This document shows, piece after piece, positions 1 to 8,436 of a stretch of DNA of 64,000 nt; the first letter of the stretch is position 1, and every line of letters begins with the position of its first letter. A program made the position numbers and the translations under genes. Source of the stretch: HXMU1428-3 sp965215715 (GTDB taxonomy: Bacteria > Pseudomonadota > Alphaproteobacteria > Rhizobiales > HXMU1428-3); the NCBI GenBank assembly GCA_965215715.1, contig OZ244129.1, positions 2,604,001-2,668,000 of the forward strand, read 5' to 3'. Under the pieces are notes generated by a model. It was not told where the DNA came from, made no database searches, and worked only from the letters and a program-made list of their open reading frames with translations.

Positions 1-1
1 T

Positions 2-3000
2 ATATCATTCTCTATTACCCAACGCATTCTGGTTATGTTTATTGCCATAAGTGTTGCGGCTTTTGGCATTTATAATTTTCTTAAACTGCCCATTGATGCA
101 GTGCCAGATATTACAAACGTGCAGGTGCAGATTAACTCAAATGCTCCAGGCTACGCCCCCCTTGAGGTTGAACAACGTATAACCTTTCCGATTGAAACCG
201 CGTTAGGTGGTTTACCCGGCCTTGATTATACACGTTCCCTATCTCGCTATGGCCTTTCTCAGGTCACAGTAGTTTTTAAAGACGGAACCGATATTTATTT
301 TGCTCGGCAACTTGTAAACGAGCGTATTCAGCAGGCACGCGACAAGTTGCCCAACGGTATTGACGTGGAGATGGGTCCAATTTCAACGGGTCTTGGCGAG
401 ATTTATTTTTATACAGTTGAATCAAAACCAGGCACGCGCAATGAAGATGGTTCTCTTGTTACACCCACAGACTTACGCACCTTGCATGATTGGGTGATCC
501 GACCACAACTTCTAACGGTTTCAGGCGTAGTTGAAGTGAATGCGATAGGTGGTTTTACTAAACAATATCACATACTTCCAGACCCGGAAAAATTGAATTC
601 CTTTAAAATATCCCTGAACGCTCTGATGGATGCGATCAGCAAAAATAATAATAATGTTGGTGCAGGTTATATTGAGCGAAACGGCGAACAGTACCTGGTA
701 CGCTCTCCCGGCCAGGTAGGCGGGATTGAAGATCTGCTTAACATTCCTGTTGGAACCCATGGTGGTACACCAGTTCATGTTCGAGACGTGGCCGAAGTTG
801 CAATAGGAAAAGAATTGCGCACAGGTGCTGGGACATATAATGGCGATGAAGTTGTTCTTTCGACTGCTGTAATGTTACTGGGTGAAAATTCCAGAGCTGT
901 TGCAGATCGAATTCATTCAAAGCTTTCTGAGATAAGAAAAAGCCTGCCGGAAGGAATTTTCTTAAGGACGGTTTATAACCGCACAGATCTGGTGAATAAA
1001 ACCATTCACACAGTTGAAAAAAATCTTCTCGAAGGCGCCCTATTAGTAATAATTATTTTATTTTTATTTTTAGGAAACTTTCGTGCTGCACTGATTGCAG
1101 CAATAATGATCCCTCTGTCGATGCTGTTTGCAATTTCAGGTATGGTTGAATATAAAATTTCCGCCAACCTGATGAGCCTTGGTGCTATTGATTTTGGCAT
1201 CATCATAGATGGTGCCATCATTGTTGTTGAAAATTGTTTGCGCTTGATTGCCGAAGAACAACATAAAAGAGGCAAGTTACTCAGTCTTCAAGAGCGTTTT
1301 TCCACTGTAAAAGAAGCCACATTACAGGTGATCACACCATCCCTATTTGGTTCATTTATTATCATGGTCGTATACCTTCCTATTTTAACTTTGACTGGAG
1401 TGGAAGGAAAAATGTTTACACCGATGGCACTCACAGTTGTGCTAGCTCTCACTGGGGCAATGATCTTTTCCATTACATTTGTGCCGGCTGCCATTGCCTT
1501 GTTTATTACTGGTGAGGTTGCTGAAAAAGAAAATTTAATTGTACGTAAAGCACGGCATCTTTATGACCCAATTCTGAAAATTTCGCTGAATAATAAATCA
1601 GTTGTTTTAACGGCCACAGCTTGTCTGCTCATTCTCAGCGGTCTTATGGCCACTAAACTTGGTAGTGAATTTATTCCTCGGCTTGATGAAGGCGATGTTG
1701 CAATTCAGTCTTTGCGAGGGCCGGGCACCAGCCTTACCCAATCTGTTAAAATGCAGGATATGCTCGAAAAACGATTGATTAAAATACCTGAAGTGAAAGA
1801 GGTTTTCTCTCGCATTGGAACGGCAGAAGTTGCAACTGACCCTATGCCACCGTCTATTTCAGATGGATATGTAATGCTAAAGCCAAAAAGTGAATGGCCA
1901 GATAAATCTAAATCAAAAGCTCAGGTCGTAAAAGAGATTCAGTCTGCTTCTAATGAAATACCTGGCAGCAATTATGAGATTTCTCAACCTATTCAATTAC
2001 GTTTTAATGAATTGATAGCAGGAGTAAGAGCCGATATTGCAGTTAAAGTATTTGGCGATGATCTTGATAAACTTTTAGCAACTGGTAATCAAATAGCTGA
2101 TCAGCTGCGGGGTGTTCCGGGTGCTGCTGATGTAAATGTAGAGCGAATTTCAGGATTACCCTTTTTGACAATAAAACCCGATAGGGCAAAGCTGGCTCGA
2201 TTTGGGCTTTCTGTGATGGATGTGCAAGAAAACATACAGATTGCCATCGGTGGAAAGAGCGCCGGTGCCCTGTTTGAGAAAGATAAGCGATTTGATATTG
2301 TGGTTCGTTTAGCTGAGAATTTACGTACTGATATTGATACAATTAGGACGCTTCCAATCCCTCTTCCTCCGGTAACCAGCGATAAAGACACCGCTGTCGT
2401 TTCTGCCTTTTATGCAAACTCGACTAATAAGATGGCTCGAATGATTCTGCTTGAAGATATTGCAGACATTTCACTAGCTCCAGGCCCCAATCAGGTTAGT
2501 CGAGAAAACTCCAAACGCAGGATCGTTATTTCGGCAAACGTTCGAGGAAGAGATATGGGCAGTTTTGTAGTAGATGCACAAGCGCTTATCGATAAAAATG
2601 TCAAACTGCCATCTGGGTATTGGATTACTTGGGGCGGACAGTTTGAGCAATTAATCTCAGCATCAAAGAGGCTAGCAGTTGTTGTACCAGTGGCATTGGC
2701 TTTGATCTTTTTATTGCTTTTTACCTCTTTGGGCACGATCAAAGATTCAGCAGTTGTCTTTACTGGTGTCCCTCTTGCTTTAACCGGCGGTGTTGCCGCT
2801 CTTGCGTTACGAGGTATACCACTTTCTATATCAGCTGGAATTGGCTTTATCGCTCTTTCAGGTGTAGCTGTCTTAAATGGGCTTGTGATCATATCATTTA
2901 TAAATAGCTTGCGAAGTGAAGGTATGTCTTTGGACGAAGCAATTATTGAAGGGGCAAGAAAACGACTGCGCCCGGTATTAATGACAGCCCTTGTTGCCTC

Positions 3001-3175
3001 TCTCGGGTTTGTACCAATGGCTCTTGCAACAGGAGCCGGTGCTGAAGTGCAACGTCCACTTGCAACAGTTGTAATTGGCGGCATTATTTCTTCCACTTTA
3101 CTAACATTACTTGTGTTACCGGTTCTGTACGGGCTTGTACACAGAAAGGAAATAAGTCAGACAAACAAAACCTAA
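2..3175 (+). CDS. Heavy-metal efflux RND transporter, CusA/CzcA type (5' truncated by window edge)
   Basis: Inner-membrane pump subunit of a tripartite metal-efflux system. The reading frame is open from base 2, before the first ATG at 35, and the upstream codons (ISFSITQRILV) match the usual N-terminus of the family, so the true start is outside the window. Numbering from the ATG at 35, PIDAVPDITNVQVQ lies near residue 19. The heavy-metal RND signature in TM4 is visible as D386, D392-G and E399 (IDFGIIIDGAIIVVEN). A second membrane block follows near the C-terminus. The length (1046 aa from that ATG) fits the family. The His-rich periplasmic protein downstream supports metal export. Metal specificity (Cu/Ag or Zn/Co/Cd) cannot be read from the sequence. 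The membrane-fusion and outer-membrane partners are presumably upstream. Confidence 0.93.
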   Translation: MSFSITQRILVMFIAISVAAFGIYNFLKLPIDAVPDITNVQVQINSNAPGYAPLEVEQRITFPIETALGGLPGLDYTRSLSRYGLSQVTVVFKDGTDIYFARQLVNERIQQARDKLPNGIDVEMGPISTGLGEIYFYTVESKPGTRNEDGSLVTPTDLRTLHDWVIRPQLLTVSGVVEVNAIGGFTKQYHILPDPEKLNSFKISLNALMDAISKNNNNVGAGYIERNGEQYLVRSPGQVGGIEDLLNIPVGTHGGTPVHVRDVAEVAIGKELRTGAGTYNGDEVVLSTAVMLLGENSRAVADRIHSKLSEIRKSLPEGIFLRTVYNRTDLVNKTIHTVEKNLLEGALLVIIILFLFLGNFRAALIAAIMIPLSMLFAISGMVEYKISANLMSLGAIDFGIIIDGAIIVVENCLRLIAEEQHKRGKLLSLQERFSTVKEATLQVITPSLFGSFIIMVVYLPILTLTGVEGKMFTPMALTVVLALTGAMIFSITFVPAAIALFITGEVAEKENLIVRKARHLYDPILKISLNNKSVVLTATACLLILSGLMATKLGSEFIPRLDEGDVAIQSLRGPGTSLTQSVKMQDMLEKRLIKIPEVKEVFSRIGTAEVATDPMPPSISDGYVMLKPKSEWPDKSKSKAQVVKEIQSASNEIPGSNYEISQPIQLRFNELIAGVRADIAVKVFGDDLDKLLATGNQIADQLRGVPGAADVNVERISGLPFLTIKPDRAKLARFGLSVMDVQENIQIAIGGKSAGALFEKDKRFDIVVRLAENLRTDIDTIRTLPIPLPPVTSDKDTAVVSAFYANSTNKMARMILLEDIADISLAPGPNQVSRENSKRRIVISANVRGRDMGSFVVDAQALIDKNVKLPSGYWITWGGQFEQLISASKRLAVVVPVALALIFLLLFTSLGTIKDSAVVFTGVPLALTGGVAALALRGIPLSISAGIGFIALSGVAVLNGLVIISFINSLRSEGMSLDEAIIEGARKRLRPVLMTALVASLGFVPMALATGAGAEVQRPLATVVIGGIISSTLLTLLVLPVLYGLVHRKEISQTNKT

Positions 3176-3217
3176 AACATCCCAACTGCAAATAAGTTTT
3201 AATAAAAGGAAAAATTG

Positions 3218-3745
3218 ATGAAAAAACAAAAATTGGCAAGTCTGCTATTTTTCGCGTTGTTCTTTACAGCGGTGCAAAATGGGGCGGTTACTCCAACCTT
3301 AGCGGAAGAAAAACATGAAGGTCATGACCATGAAACCGAGAGTAAAAAGCATGAAGGTCACGATCATGCCGCTGAGGGTAAAAAACATAAACATGATCAT
3401 TCAAAAGAGGGAGCAAACGAACATGCTAAGCATCACCCAAAAGCTGCTAATGGTGGTGTTGTTCTAGAAATTGATGAGTATCATGGTGAATTGGTTCTCA
3501 ATGATGGGAAGATTAAATTATTCCTAAGTGATCATGATGGTAAAGACGTTGCCACGAAAGGGTTCACGGCTATTGCTATGATTTTAAGTGCACAGGGTAA
3601 GCAGGGACCTTTGAAACTTCTAAGTGTTGATGAAAAATATTTGCAGAGCTCTGATTCAATTTCAAATGTTAATGGCGCACGCGTCATAATAACCCTCACT
3701 GATCCACACGGTCATTCATCTCAAGTCCGATATAAAATGCCTTAA
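3218..3745 (+). CDS. His-rich periplasmic protein, probable metal binding
   Basis: Begins 42 bp after the pump gene, in the same orientation, so probably in its operon. The ATG at 3218 is preferred over the TTG at 3215 because AAAAGGA lies about 7 bases upstream of it. The first ~30 residues form a signal peptide (MKKQ, a hydrophobic run, then a cleavage-like ALA-E region). A linker at about 31-85 repeats the motif KHEGHDH and is dominated by His, Lys, Asp and Glu. The remainder (about 90 residues) looks like a small beta-rich domain without cysteines. A metal-buffering or chaperone role beside the RND pump is inferred from the His content and the neighbour. I do not recognise the family. Confidence 0.8.
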   Translation: MKKQKLASLLFFALFFTAVQNGAVTPTLAEEKHEGHDHETESKKHEGHDHAAEGKKHKHDHSKEGANEHAKHHPKAANGGVVLEIDEYHGELVLNDGKIKLFLSDHDGKDVATKGFTAIAMILSAQGKQGPLKLLSVDEKYLQSSDSISNVNGARVIITLTDPHGHSSQVRYKMP

Positions 3746-3813
3746 CAAATGAAATAGCACCTACTTTTTTCAATATTTAAAAATTAGAAACTTATTAGTT
3801 TAAGGAAAATTCA

Positions 3814-4125
3814 ATGTTTAATATAAGCAAATTTATAATAGCTGCTGTTGCTTTTTTATTTTTTCAAATATCGACCTTAGGGTATGTTCAAGCTCATGAA
3901 CGTCATAGTGAATTTATGATGGATCGCAACAATACTAAACATAATTATAATAGCACCTATGTTACATATAAAACTCATCCATATCACTATGATATCGCTG
4001 GGAATGCATCGCGCACCTGTGACAAAGGGTATAACCCTATGAGCAAGCAACATCGCCGTAACCATCGATATAAAAGACCTCATGTCCATCCTAATGTACC
4101 TTGGCGGCCGGGCTGCAAAGACTAG
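3814..4125 (+). CDS. Small secreted His/Tyr-rich protein, unknown function
   Basis: 103 residues, preceded by TAAGGAAAA about 7 bases before the ATG. It has a clear signal peptide (MFNISKF, a hydrophobic run, then a VQAHE cleavage-like site). The mature part is rich in His, Asn, Tyr and Arg and contains two cysteines. It lies 68 bp after the His-rich gene and is followed by a hairpin terminator, so it is probably the last gene of the metal-resistance cluster. No family is recognised. A metal-related role is inferred only from position and His content. Confidence 0.6.
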   Translation: MFNISKFIIAAVAFLFFQISTLGYVQAHERHSEFMMDRNNTKHNYNSTYVTYKTHPYHYDIAGNASRTCDKGYNPMSKQHRRNHRYKRPHVHPNVPWRPGCKD

Positions 4126-4156
4126 TGAGTTTGAGCGACCAAATTGATTTTACTTC

Positions 4157-4187
4157 AAGAGTCAGAGAAACTCATTTTCTGACTCTT
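4157..4187 (+). terminator. Hairpin terminator after the small His-rich gene
   Basis: AAGAGTCAGA (4157-4166) pairs exactly with TCTGACTCTT (4178-4187) across an 11-base loop, 32 bases after the stop codon at 4125. The following run is AT-rich (TAATATATT) rather than a pure T tract. Confidence 0.6.
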
Positions 4188-4420
4188 AATATATTATCAG
4201 CACAACATAAGTAGGATGCCATCTTCAAGTCTGCTCTGTGTCAGGTGCAGCGGTTTTAGTCGAAAAATTTTACTTCCGCACTTCCCTCAAAAGCAGTCAG
4301 CTGCACATTCTAAAACAGATTGCCCCAATGGTGCTCTAATAGTCGCACTTCAAACCTATCTTGTAGTTTTTCCTAACTCTCTCCGTTATCCAGCATTGCA
4401 TGGATTATTTTCTGGTGACA

Positions 4421-4720
4421 TTAATGTTTTAAGCAGTAACGCTTGATTAGAATATCCGCCGCTTCAGTTAGTGAACAATTTTCAAGCGCCATAATAAGAT
4501 CAATCACACTGCCATAAGTAGAGCAATCACCATAGCAGTTCCAAAGTCGGCGATCAGCCGAGACTGTGAATGCTTTTCTGTTAGAGCCACGATGAATTGG
4601 GCAACAACCAACCAAGCGTTTGCCTTGTGGTTTTAAAACAATGCCGTAGTGATGTAAGGCAATATCGATTGGAACGGATGATTTGATTTTTGTAAATGAC
4701 ACAGTGGTGGCCTGGCTCAT
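4421..4720 (-). CDS. Stand-alone CHC2 zinc-finger (DnaG-type) protein
   Basis: A 99-residue protein corresponding to just the zinc-binding module of bacterial/phage primases. The ligands are intact: C40-P-I-H43, then C62 and C66 (NCYGDC), followed by the SVIDLIMALE helix typical of the CHC2 fold. There is no TOPRIM or polymerase domain. GGAG lies 6 bases before the ATG. Such small proteins occur in plasmids and integrated elements and probably bind DNA. The primase-like protein at 8437-9495 has a TOPRIM domain but has lost most of its own zinc ligands, so the two may work together (inference). Confidence 0.8.
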   Translation of the reverse strand: MSQATTVSFTKIKSSVPIDIALHHYGIVLKPQGKRLVGCCPIHRGSNRKAFTVSADRRLWNCYGDCSTYGSVIDLIMALENCSLTEAADILIKRYCLKH

Positions 4721-4742
4721 ATTTTTCTCCTTATCTTTTCAT

Positions 4743-5144
4743 GATTGTTTTTGAGCACAGGCAAGGTGCAGGCCGTCAAGGCTGGCGTAGCCACCGCCTA
4801 GCGGTTGCCTTGATGGTCAAACGCCTGTGCTCTACTTACAATCACAAAAGAGAAGAATGGGTTTATTGGGTCACACTAGGGTAGGGAAGAGAAAAATATT
4901 TTCCAATTAAGGGGTGGCGGTAATTACGCAATGTAGAGAAGATGGTGTCAAGTGAACCTAACTGAGCTTTGTGGTAGCTTTCTGGACAGGCCAGATCACT
5001 GAGACTAAACATCACACCCCTCATTAGATGTTCTTTGTTTTACTTAGCTAAACAAAAAGTCTCGATATTTCAGTGGTTTTACGCATGGCCCTAAAATGTT
5101 TAACTGATCTGGTCGCCGGCAATCTTTGATTGCCGGCTTTTTTT
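4743..5144 (+). ncRNA. Candidate structured RNA with its own terminator (unknown family)
   Basis: About 400 gene-free bases divergent from the CHC2 gene. The first part is a nested structure: GATTGT (4743-4748) pairs with ACAATC (4838-4843), GAGCACAGGC (4753-4762) with GCCTGTGCTC (4823-4832), and CCGTCAAGGC (4773-4782) with GCCTTGATGG (4807-4816, one G-U). Two abutting mini-hairpins, TGGC-gta-GCCA and CCGC-cta-GCGG, form the tip. The second part is closed by CCAGATCA (4991-4998) with TGATCTGG (5105-5112), and inner stems GAGAC/GTCTC, ACATC/GATGT and TTTGTTT/AAACAAA. A strong terminator follows directly at 5115-5144, although no + strand gene precedes it. Expression is inferred. A DNA-level role such as oriT is possible. 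Confidence 0.45.
5115..5144 (+). terminator. Strong intrinsic terminator, + strand
   Basis: GCCGGCAATC (5115-5124), loop TTT, GATTGCCGGC (5128-5137), then seven T. This is a perfect 10-bp stem with a U-tract on the + strand. The only thing upstream for it to end is the candidate RNA at 4743 onward. Confidence 0.85.
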
Positions 5145-5196
5145 ATGGCTAATTAATCAGGTGGGGAAGTTTGGTGTGAAGATACTGACGCCGATG

Positions 5197-5246
5197 GCTT
5201 AAAAAGCGGACCCCCTCCAAACATGGTGGGTTTTTGCTTTTTAAGC
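5197..5246 (-). terminator. Inverted repeat after the replication-relaxation gene
   Basis: GCTTAAAAAGC (5197-5207) and GCTTTTTAAGC (5236-5246) are exact 11-bp inverted copies, 18 bases beyond the stop of the minus-strand gene at 5264. It may end that transcript, although no long U-tract follows the stem. Confidence 0.45.
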
Positions 5247-5263
5247 AGTGACCTATTTTGTTT

Positions 5264-6418
5264 TTAGCGAGGTAATAGTTGTACATAGTCATTGGCTAAA
5301 GTCTTATACCTAAAGTTTGGGTGATAGGGATTATTATCGCACCTAGCTAGCATGTCACGATCATAAAACAGCAAAAATTCCGGGTGAATGTTAAACGGGG
5401 CTTTTAGAAAGATTGGGGCTAATTTTGCAATGATTGAGTTCATGTGGCCAAAGGTTTTGGTTTCAGTAACCACTTGAAAGCTATTAATTCCGAACTGCTT
5501 CAAGTGGCTGAATTTTCTAAAGGCCGCAATATATGAAGCGTATTTGGCAAACAGTGAGTTATTGTTAAAAGCGTTTGCAGATTGCCTGATGGTTTCACCA
5601 GGCAAAATGGTTTCATTCTCTTCGTCACTTTCAAAGAAAAAGAAGTCTTCAAATTGGATACCGTGGCTGAAATAACCATCTGGTTGGACTGAAGTGGGAA
5701 GGGTAACGGTTGTTAGTTGTTTTTCACAAAAGTGAATTTTCTCGTCTGATTTATGATCGTCATCAATTAACTTAGGCAGGTGGATGCCCCAATCAAAACA
5801 GGCTTTTAATTCCAAAGGATCACTGGGGTATTTTTTTAAGAACATGTCACAGGCGGTGTCGATAAATTCATGGGCGGTTAGGGTTGGCAGATTATCGATG
5901 TCATAAAGGGGTTGGTTTAAGTTTTTGGTTGGCACATAACCTGTCCAGCACTCGGCTTCGGTTTTAAATTTAGCACTCGGAATTGATTTAATCCCGCGTT
6001 GATAATTCAGCAAGCCGGTGGTTTCGTTGTGCTTATGGATCATGAATCTGAAAGTGCGATAACTGCTATCCTGTGTAAAACGGGGTTTGGCAACCGGATC
6101 TCTAAAAAATGCATAATGTAAAACTAAGCCAAGCGGTTCGGCGTTAAGATAAGATTTTGCCGAGCCTTTTTTGGGATGCAGTTCGCTTTGTTGGCCCGGC
6201 TTGGCAATAAAACCATTATGAAATAGCAAAAAGACAATGTCGTATAGCGTGCGGGGATGAACTTTTGGAAATAGCTCAAATAGTTGATCCATGCGAATTA
6301 GTGGACGGCGGCAGATTTCGGCATTTACTTGGAGAGCCAAGAGAGTGATTTTAAAGTCTGGGGGATTGTCTAAGCGGGTTCGTCGTTTAGCGTAATTGGT
6401 TTTGGTGATTGTGTTCAT
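5264..6418 (-). CDS. Replication-relaxation family protein
   Basis: 384 residues. The N-terminal part (about 25-75, with PRTLYDIVFLLFHNGFI) looks like a winged helix. The C-terminal half carries the pattern I associate with the replication-relaxation family: P246-D247-G, then a hydrophobic strand ending in E263-S-D265, then K292-Y293 with more aromatic residues, then a strand FQVVTETKT. The order PD...ExD...K resembles a PD-(D/E)xK nuclease core, but activity is not shown. The start codon overlaps the stop of the VirD4-like gene by four bases (ATGA), so the two are translationally coupled. The pairing suggests a role in DNA processing for transfer, perhaps in place of a classical relaxase (inference). 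Confidence 0.7.
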   Translation of the reverse strand: MNTITKTNYAKRRTRLDNPPDFKITLLALQVNAEICRRPLIRMDQLFELFPKVHPRTLYDIVFLLFHNGFIAKPGQQSELHPKKGSAKSYLNAEPLGLVLHYAFFRDPVAKPRFTQDSSYRTFRFMIHKHNETTGLLNYQRGIKSIPSAKFKTEAECWTGYVPTKNLNQPLYDIDNLPTLTAHEFIDTACDMFLKKYPSDPLELKACFDWGIHLPKLIDDDHKSDEKIHFCEKQLTTVTLPTSVQPDGYFSHGIQFEDFFFFESDEENETILPGETIRQSANAFNNNSLFAKYASYIAAFRKFSHLKQFGINSFQVVTETKTFGHMNSIIAKLAPIFLKAPFNIHPEFLLFYDRDMLARCDNNPYHPNFRYKTLANDYVQLLPR

Positions 6419-7962
6419 AGATTGTCATTAGTTTTTACTTTTCTTTTTCGTCTTCGAGTTGGGGTTTTTAAGGTTGGATAACGGATTTTGGTTGAGGGGT
6501 GTTTTTTAGCGGCCGCATCGACTATTTTTTTAATTTCGGCCTTGGCTTTTAAGGTGCGTCTTGAGTGGGTGGGGGGGGCGGCTGGTGGTTGGTGAACAAA
6601 GACAACTTGTTTAGATTTTTCTTGGTCTCGTTTTTGTTTCTCTCTTTGTTTTTTTCGTTCAGCTGGGTCAATAATCATTTTATGTATCCAGCGCATATAT
6701 TTTTGTTCAACTTCTGCACGGGGCTTGGTGTAGCGTTCACGAACATAATTTAAAATATTTCCAGTGCTGTCATATTGTTTAAGATTATTTTCAGCTAAGA
6801 GAAGATCGACCTGAACAGGTGTGTCAGGTTGACCCTCTCTCATTAGACGAACAACCGCGCGGCCTTTTGCAAGGTCGGTATAAATATGGGGTTTCCATAA
6901 ACCGATTTGATCAAAGAAGCGTTTGGCGTCTAACGAAGAACTGCGTAAGACAATAAAGGTTCCGATATTACCAAGCATTGATTTCACTTCCTGCTGATCC
7001 ATCTGGTCGGTGTATTGGGTGGTTGCAAAAATTCCCAGTTTGTATTTGCGCATTTCTGAGTAAGCTGAGGTGAGGGCTTTGGTGGGTAGGATGTGTTTTT
7101 CATCGATGAATAAATAGTGGGGCACTCTTTGTTGTGGCGGTAATCGATCTTGTTGCTGGGCGGCGTTTAAGACTGAAGAAACAATTAACGAGCCTAATAA
7201 TTTAGCCGGTGTTTCACCGAGGGTACCTTTTGGTAATCGAACAATAACGATCGATCGATTGGCAATCGCATCTTTAAATTGAAACGCTGGTTTGTGGGGT
7301 GAGAGCATGTTGCGTACAAATTGGTTTGAAACCACTTTCCCAATCTTATTTTCAATCGGCATGATAACGTCTTTTAATTTGGTTGGGGTGAGTTCGCTAA
7401 ATTCATCAGTGAAAAAGCGCAATAGTTCTGGATCATCAATGTGTTTTAAAACTTGCTTGCGGTAAGTGGCGTTTGGGCTGAGCATTAAATTAATTGAAAG
7501 CATGGTGGGACGTAGCTTGTCCGGGGCATGAGCAACAGCGGTAACAATTTTTTCTAAATAATGGGACATTCGTTCGCCCCAGCTGTCAGACCAAATACTT
7601 TCACAAGCATGGACAAAATGATCAGCAAACAAACCCCTTTGATCAGGCGGTATTCTGTAAAATGGGTTGATGGACAAGACGTGTTCCGTGTCAGTTGGAT
7701 CAATAAAAATAACCCGGTCGCGCATGGCTGGCGGGATGAAGTTCAGGACTTCTTTAGAAAGGTCGCCGTTTAAATCTATTAGGGTGCATCCGTGTCCATG
7801 CTGAATAAGCTGGGCATACAATAACTTTAAGATTTCTGATTTTCCGGTACCCGTCTGACCGTTTACTAAGCAATGTTGGTAGGCATCGTGGTCAGTAAAA
7901 CTGACAGGGTGCTGACCCCAAAACTCACGTGTACCAATATGTAAATGATTAGCGGTTGCCAT
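6415..7962 (-). CDS. VirD4/TraG-like P-loop ATPase (coupling-protein type)
   Basis: 515 residues. Walker A is GQTGTGKS at 35-42. Walker B is HYLFIDE with D287-E288. A downstream ATTQYTDQM segment fits the VirD4/TraG/HerA superfamily. No N-terminal transmembrane helices are visible, unlike canonical VirD4, so it is a soluble or peripheral form. The last ~90 residues are highly basic (many K, R and Q), probably a DNA-contacting tail. It is the first gene of a two-gene operon with the replication-relaxation protein (4-base overlap). Likely role: a motor bringing element DNA to a host-provided secretion channel (inference). Confidence 0.8.
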   Translation of the reverse strand: MATANHLHIGTREFWGQHPVSFTDHDAYQHCLVNGQTGTGKSEILKLLYAQLIQHGHGCTLIDLNGDLSKEVLNFIPPAMRDRVIFIDPTDTEHVLSINPFYRIPPDQRGLFADHFVHACESIWSDSWGERMSHYLEKIVTAVAHAPDKLRPTMLSINLMLSPNATYRKQVLKHIDDPELLRFFTDEFSELTPTKLKDVIMPIENKIGKVVSNQFVRNMLSPHKPAFQFKDAIANRSIVIVRLPKGTLGETPAKLLGSLIVSSVLNAAQQQDRLPPQQRVPHYLFIDEKHILPTKALTSAYSEMRKYKLGIFATTQYTDQMDQQEVKSMLGNIGTFIVLRSSSLDAKRFFDQIGLWKPHIYTDLAKGRAVVRLMREGQPDTPVQVDLLLAENNLKQYDSTGNILNYVRERYTKPRAEVEQKYMRWIHKMIIDPAERKKQREKQKRDQEKSKQVVFVHQPPAAPPTHSRRTLKAKAEIKKIVDAAAKKHPSTKIRYPTLKTPTRRRKRKVKTNDNL

Positions 7963-8436
7963 AAGGCAAAGCCAACCTCTTTAAATCACAATGAGCCTGC
8001 CTCTTCGCATTGTTCATTGTATTCGTTAATTGCATCAAACCGAGCCACCATCGGATTGGTGGGCAAAGTTGAGTGCGTCGGGTTCCGAGGCCACGGCGCA
8101 CCACTCCCTGTCGAGGCCGAGCACGCTGTCACACTAAATTATAAGAACTGCACTCAGCGATGGTGTTTCAAAATCGCGTAGTGGAGCACTGACATTCAGT
8201 GTGATGAGCTACAGACCCAGGATCAGAACTGATGCTGGAAGGGAGTGTGTAACGAGGCTGGCTTTGTCCTACAGCCAAAAGGGAAAGTACAGGAAAGATC
8301 GATAATTTCAGCATAACAAGTAAAGCACTGATATCGCATGACTTTATCCACTGTCAAGAGGTAGACAAACGGCGAAAATGATAGTCTGGGCATGATTAGA
8401 TCTCTAGTTCATTGAATATCTGGAAGGAGGTATTAG
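7963..8436. promoter_or_regulatory. Divergent intergenic region with hairpins (possible promoter/oriT region)
   Basis: 474 bases between the divergent VirD4-like and primase-like genes. The direct repeat GAGGCC occurs twice near 8085-8120. TCACACT (8129-8135) is complementary to AGTGTGA (8198-8204). Inside that span are GCGAT (8157-8161)/ATCGC (8173-8177) and CACTGA (8187-8192)/TCAGTG (8196-8201). An open frame of 78 codons crosses it but has no ribosome-binding site. It must hold promoters for both operons. An origin of transfer is possible next to transfer genes, but no known nick motif is seen. Confidence 0.4.

Noticed and set aside
2491..3096. 201-codon open frame antisense to the RND pump gene
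   Set aside because: Mirror of a real gene with low-complexity Pro/Ala/Thr composition and no start signal. The same applies to the 184-codon frame antisense to yidC (18904-19458).
4216..4446. 76-codon open frame on the + strand after the metal genes
   Set aside because: No ribosome-binding site, composition unlike a protein, and it overlaps the CHC2 gene end; most likely chance.
4126..5263. Left attachment site of the integrated element
   Set aside because: No copy of the tRNA-Arg 3' end was found here or further left; the boundary is probably outside the window.
7945..8181. 78-codon open frame between the VirD4-like and primase-like genes
   Set aside because: Overlaps the VirD4-like start, lacks a ribosome-binding site and has no domain-like features.
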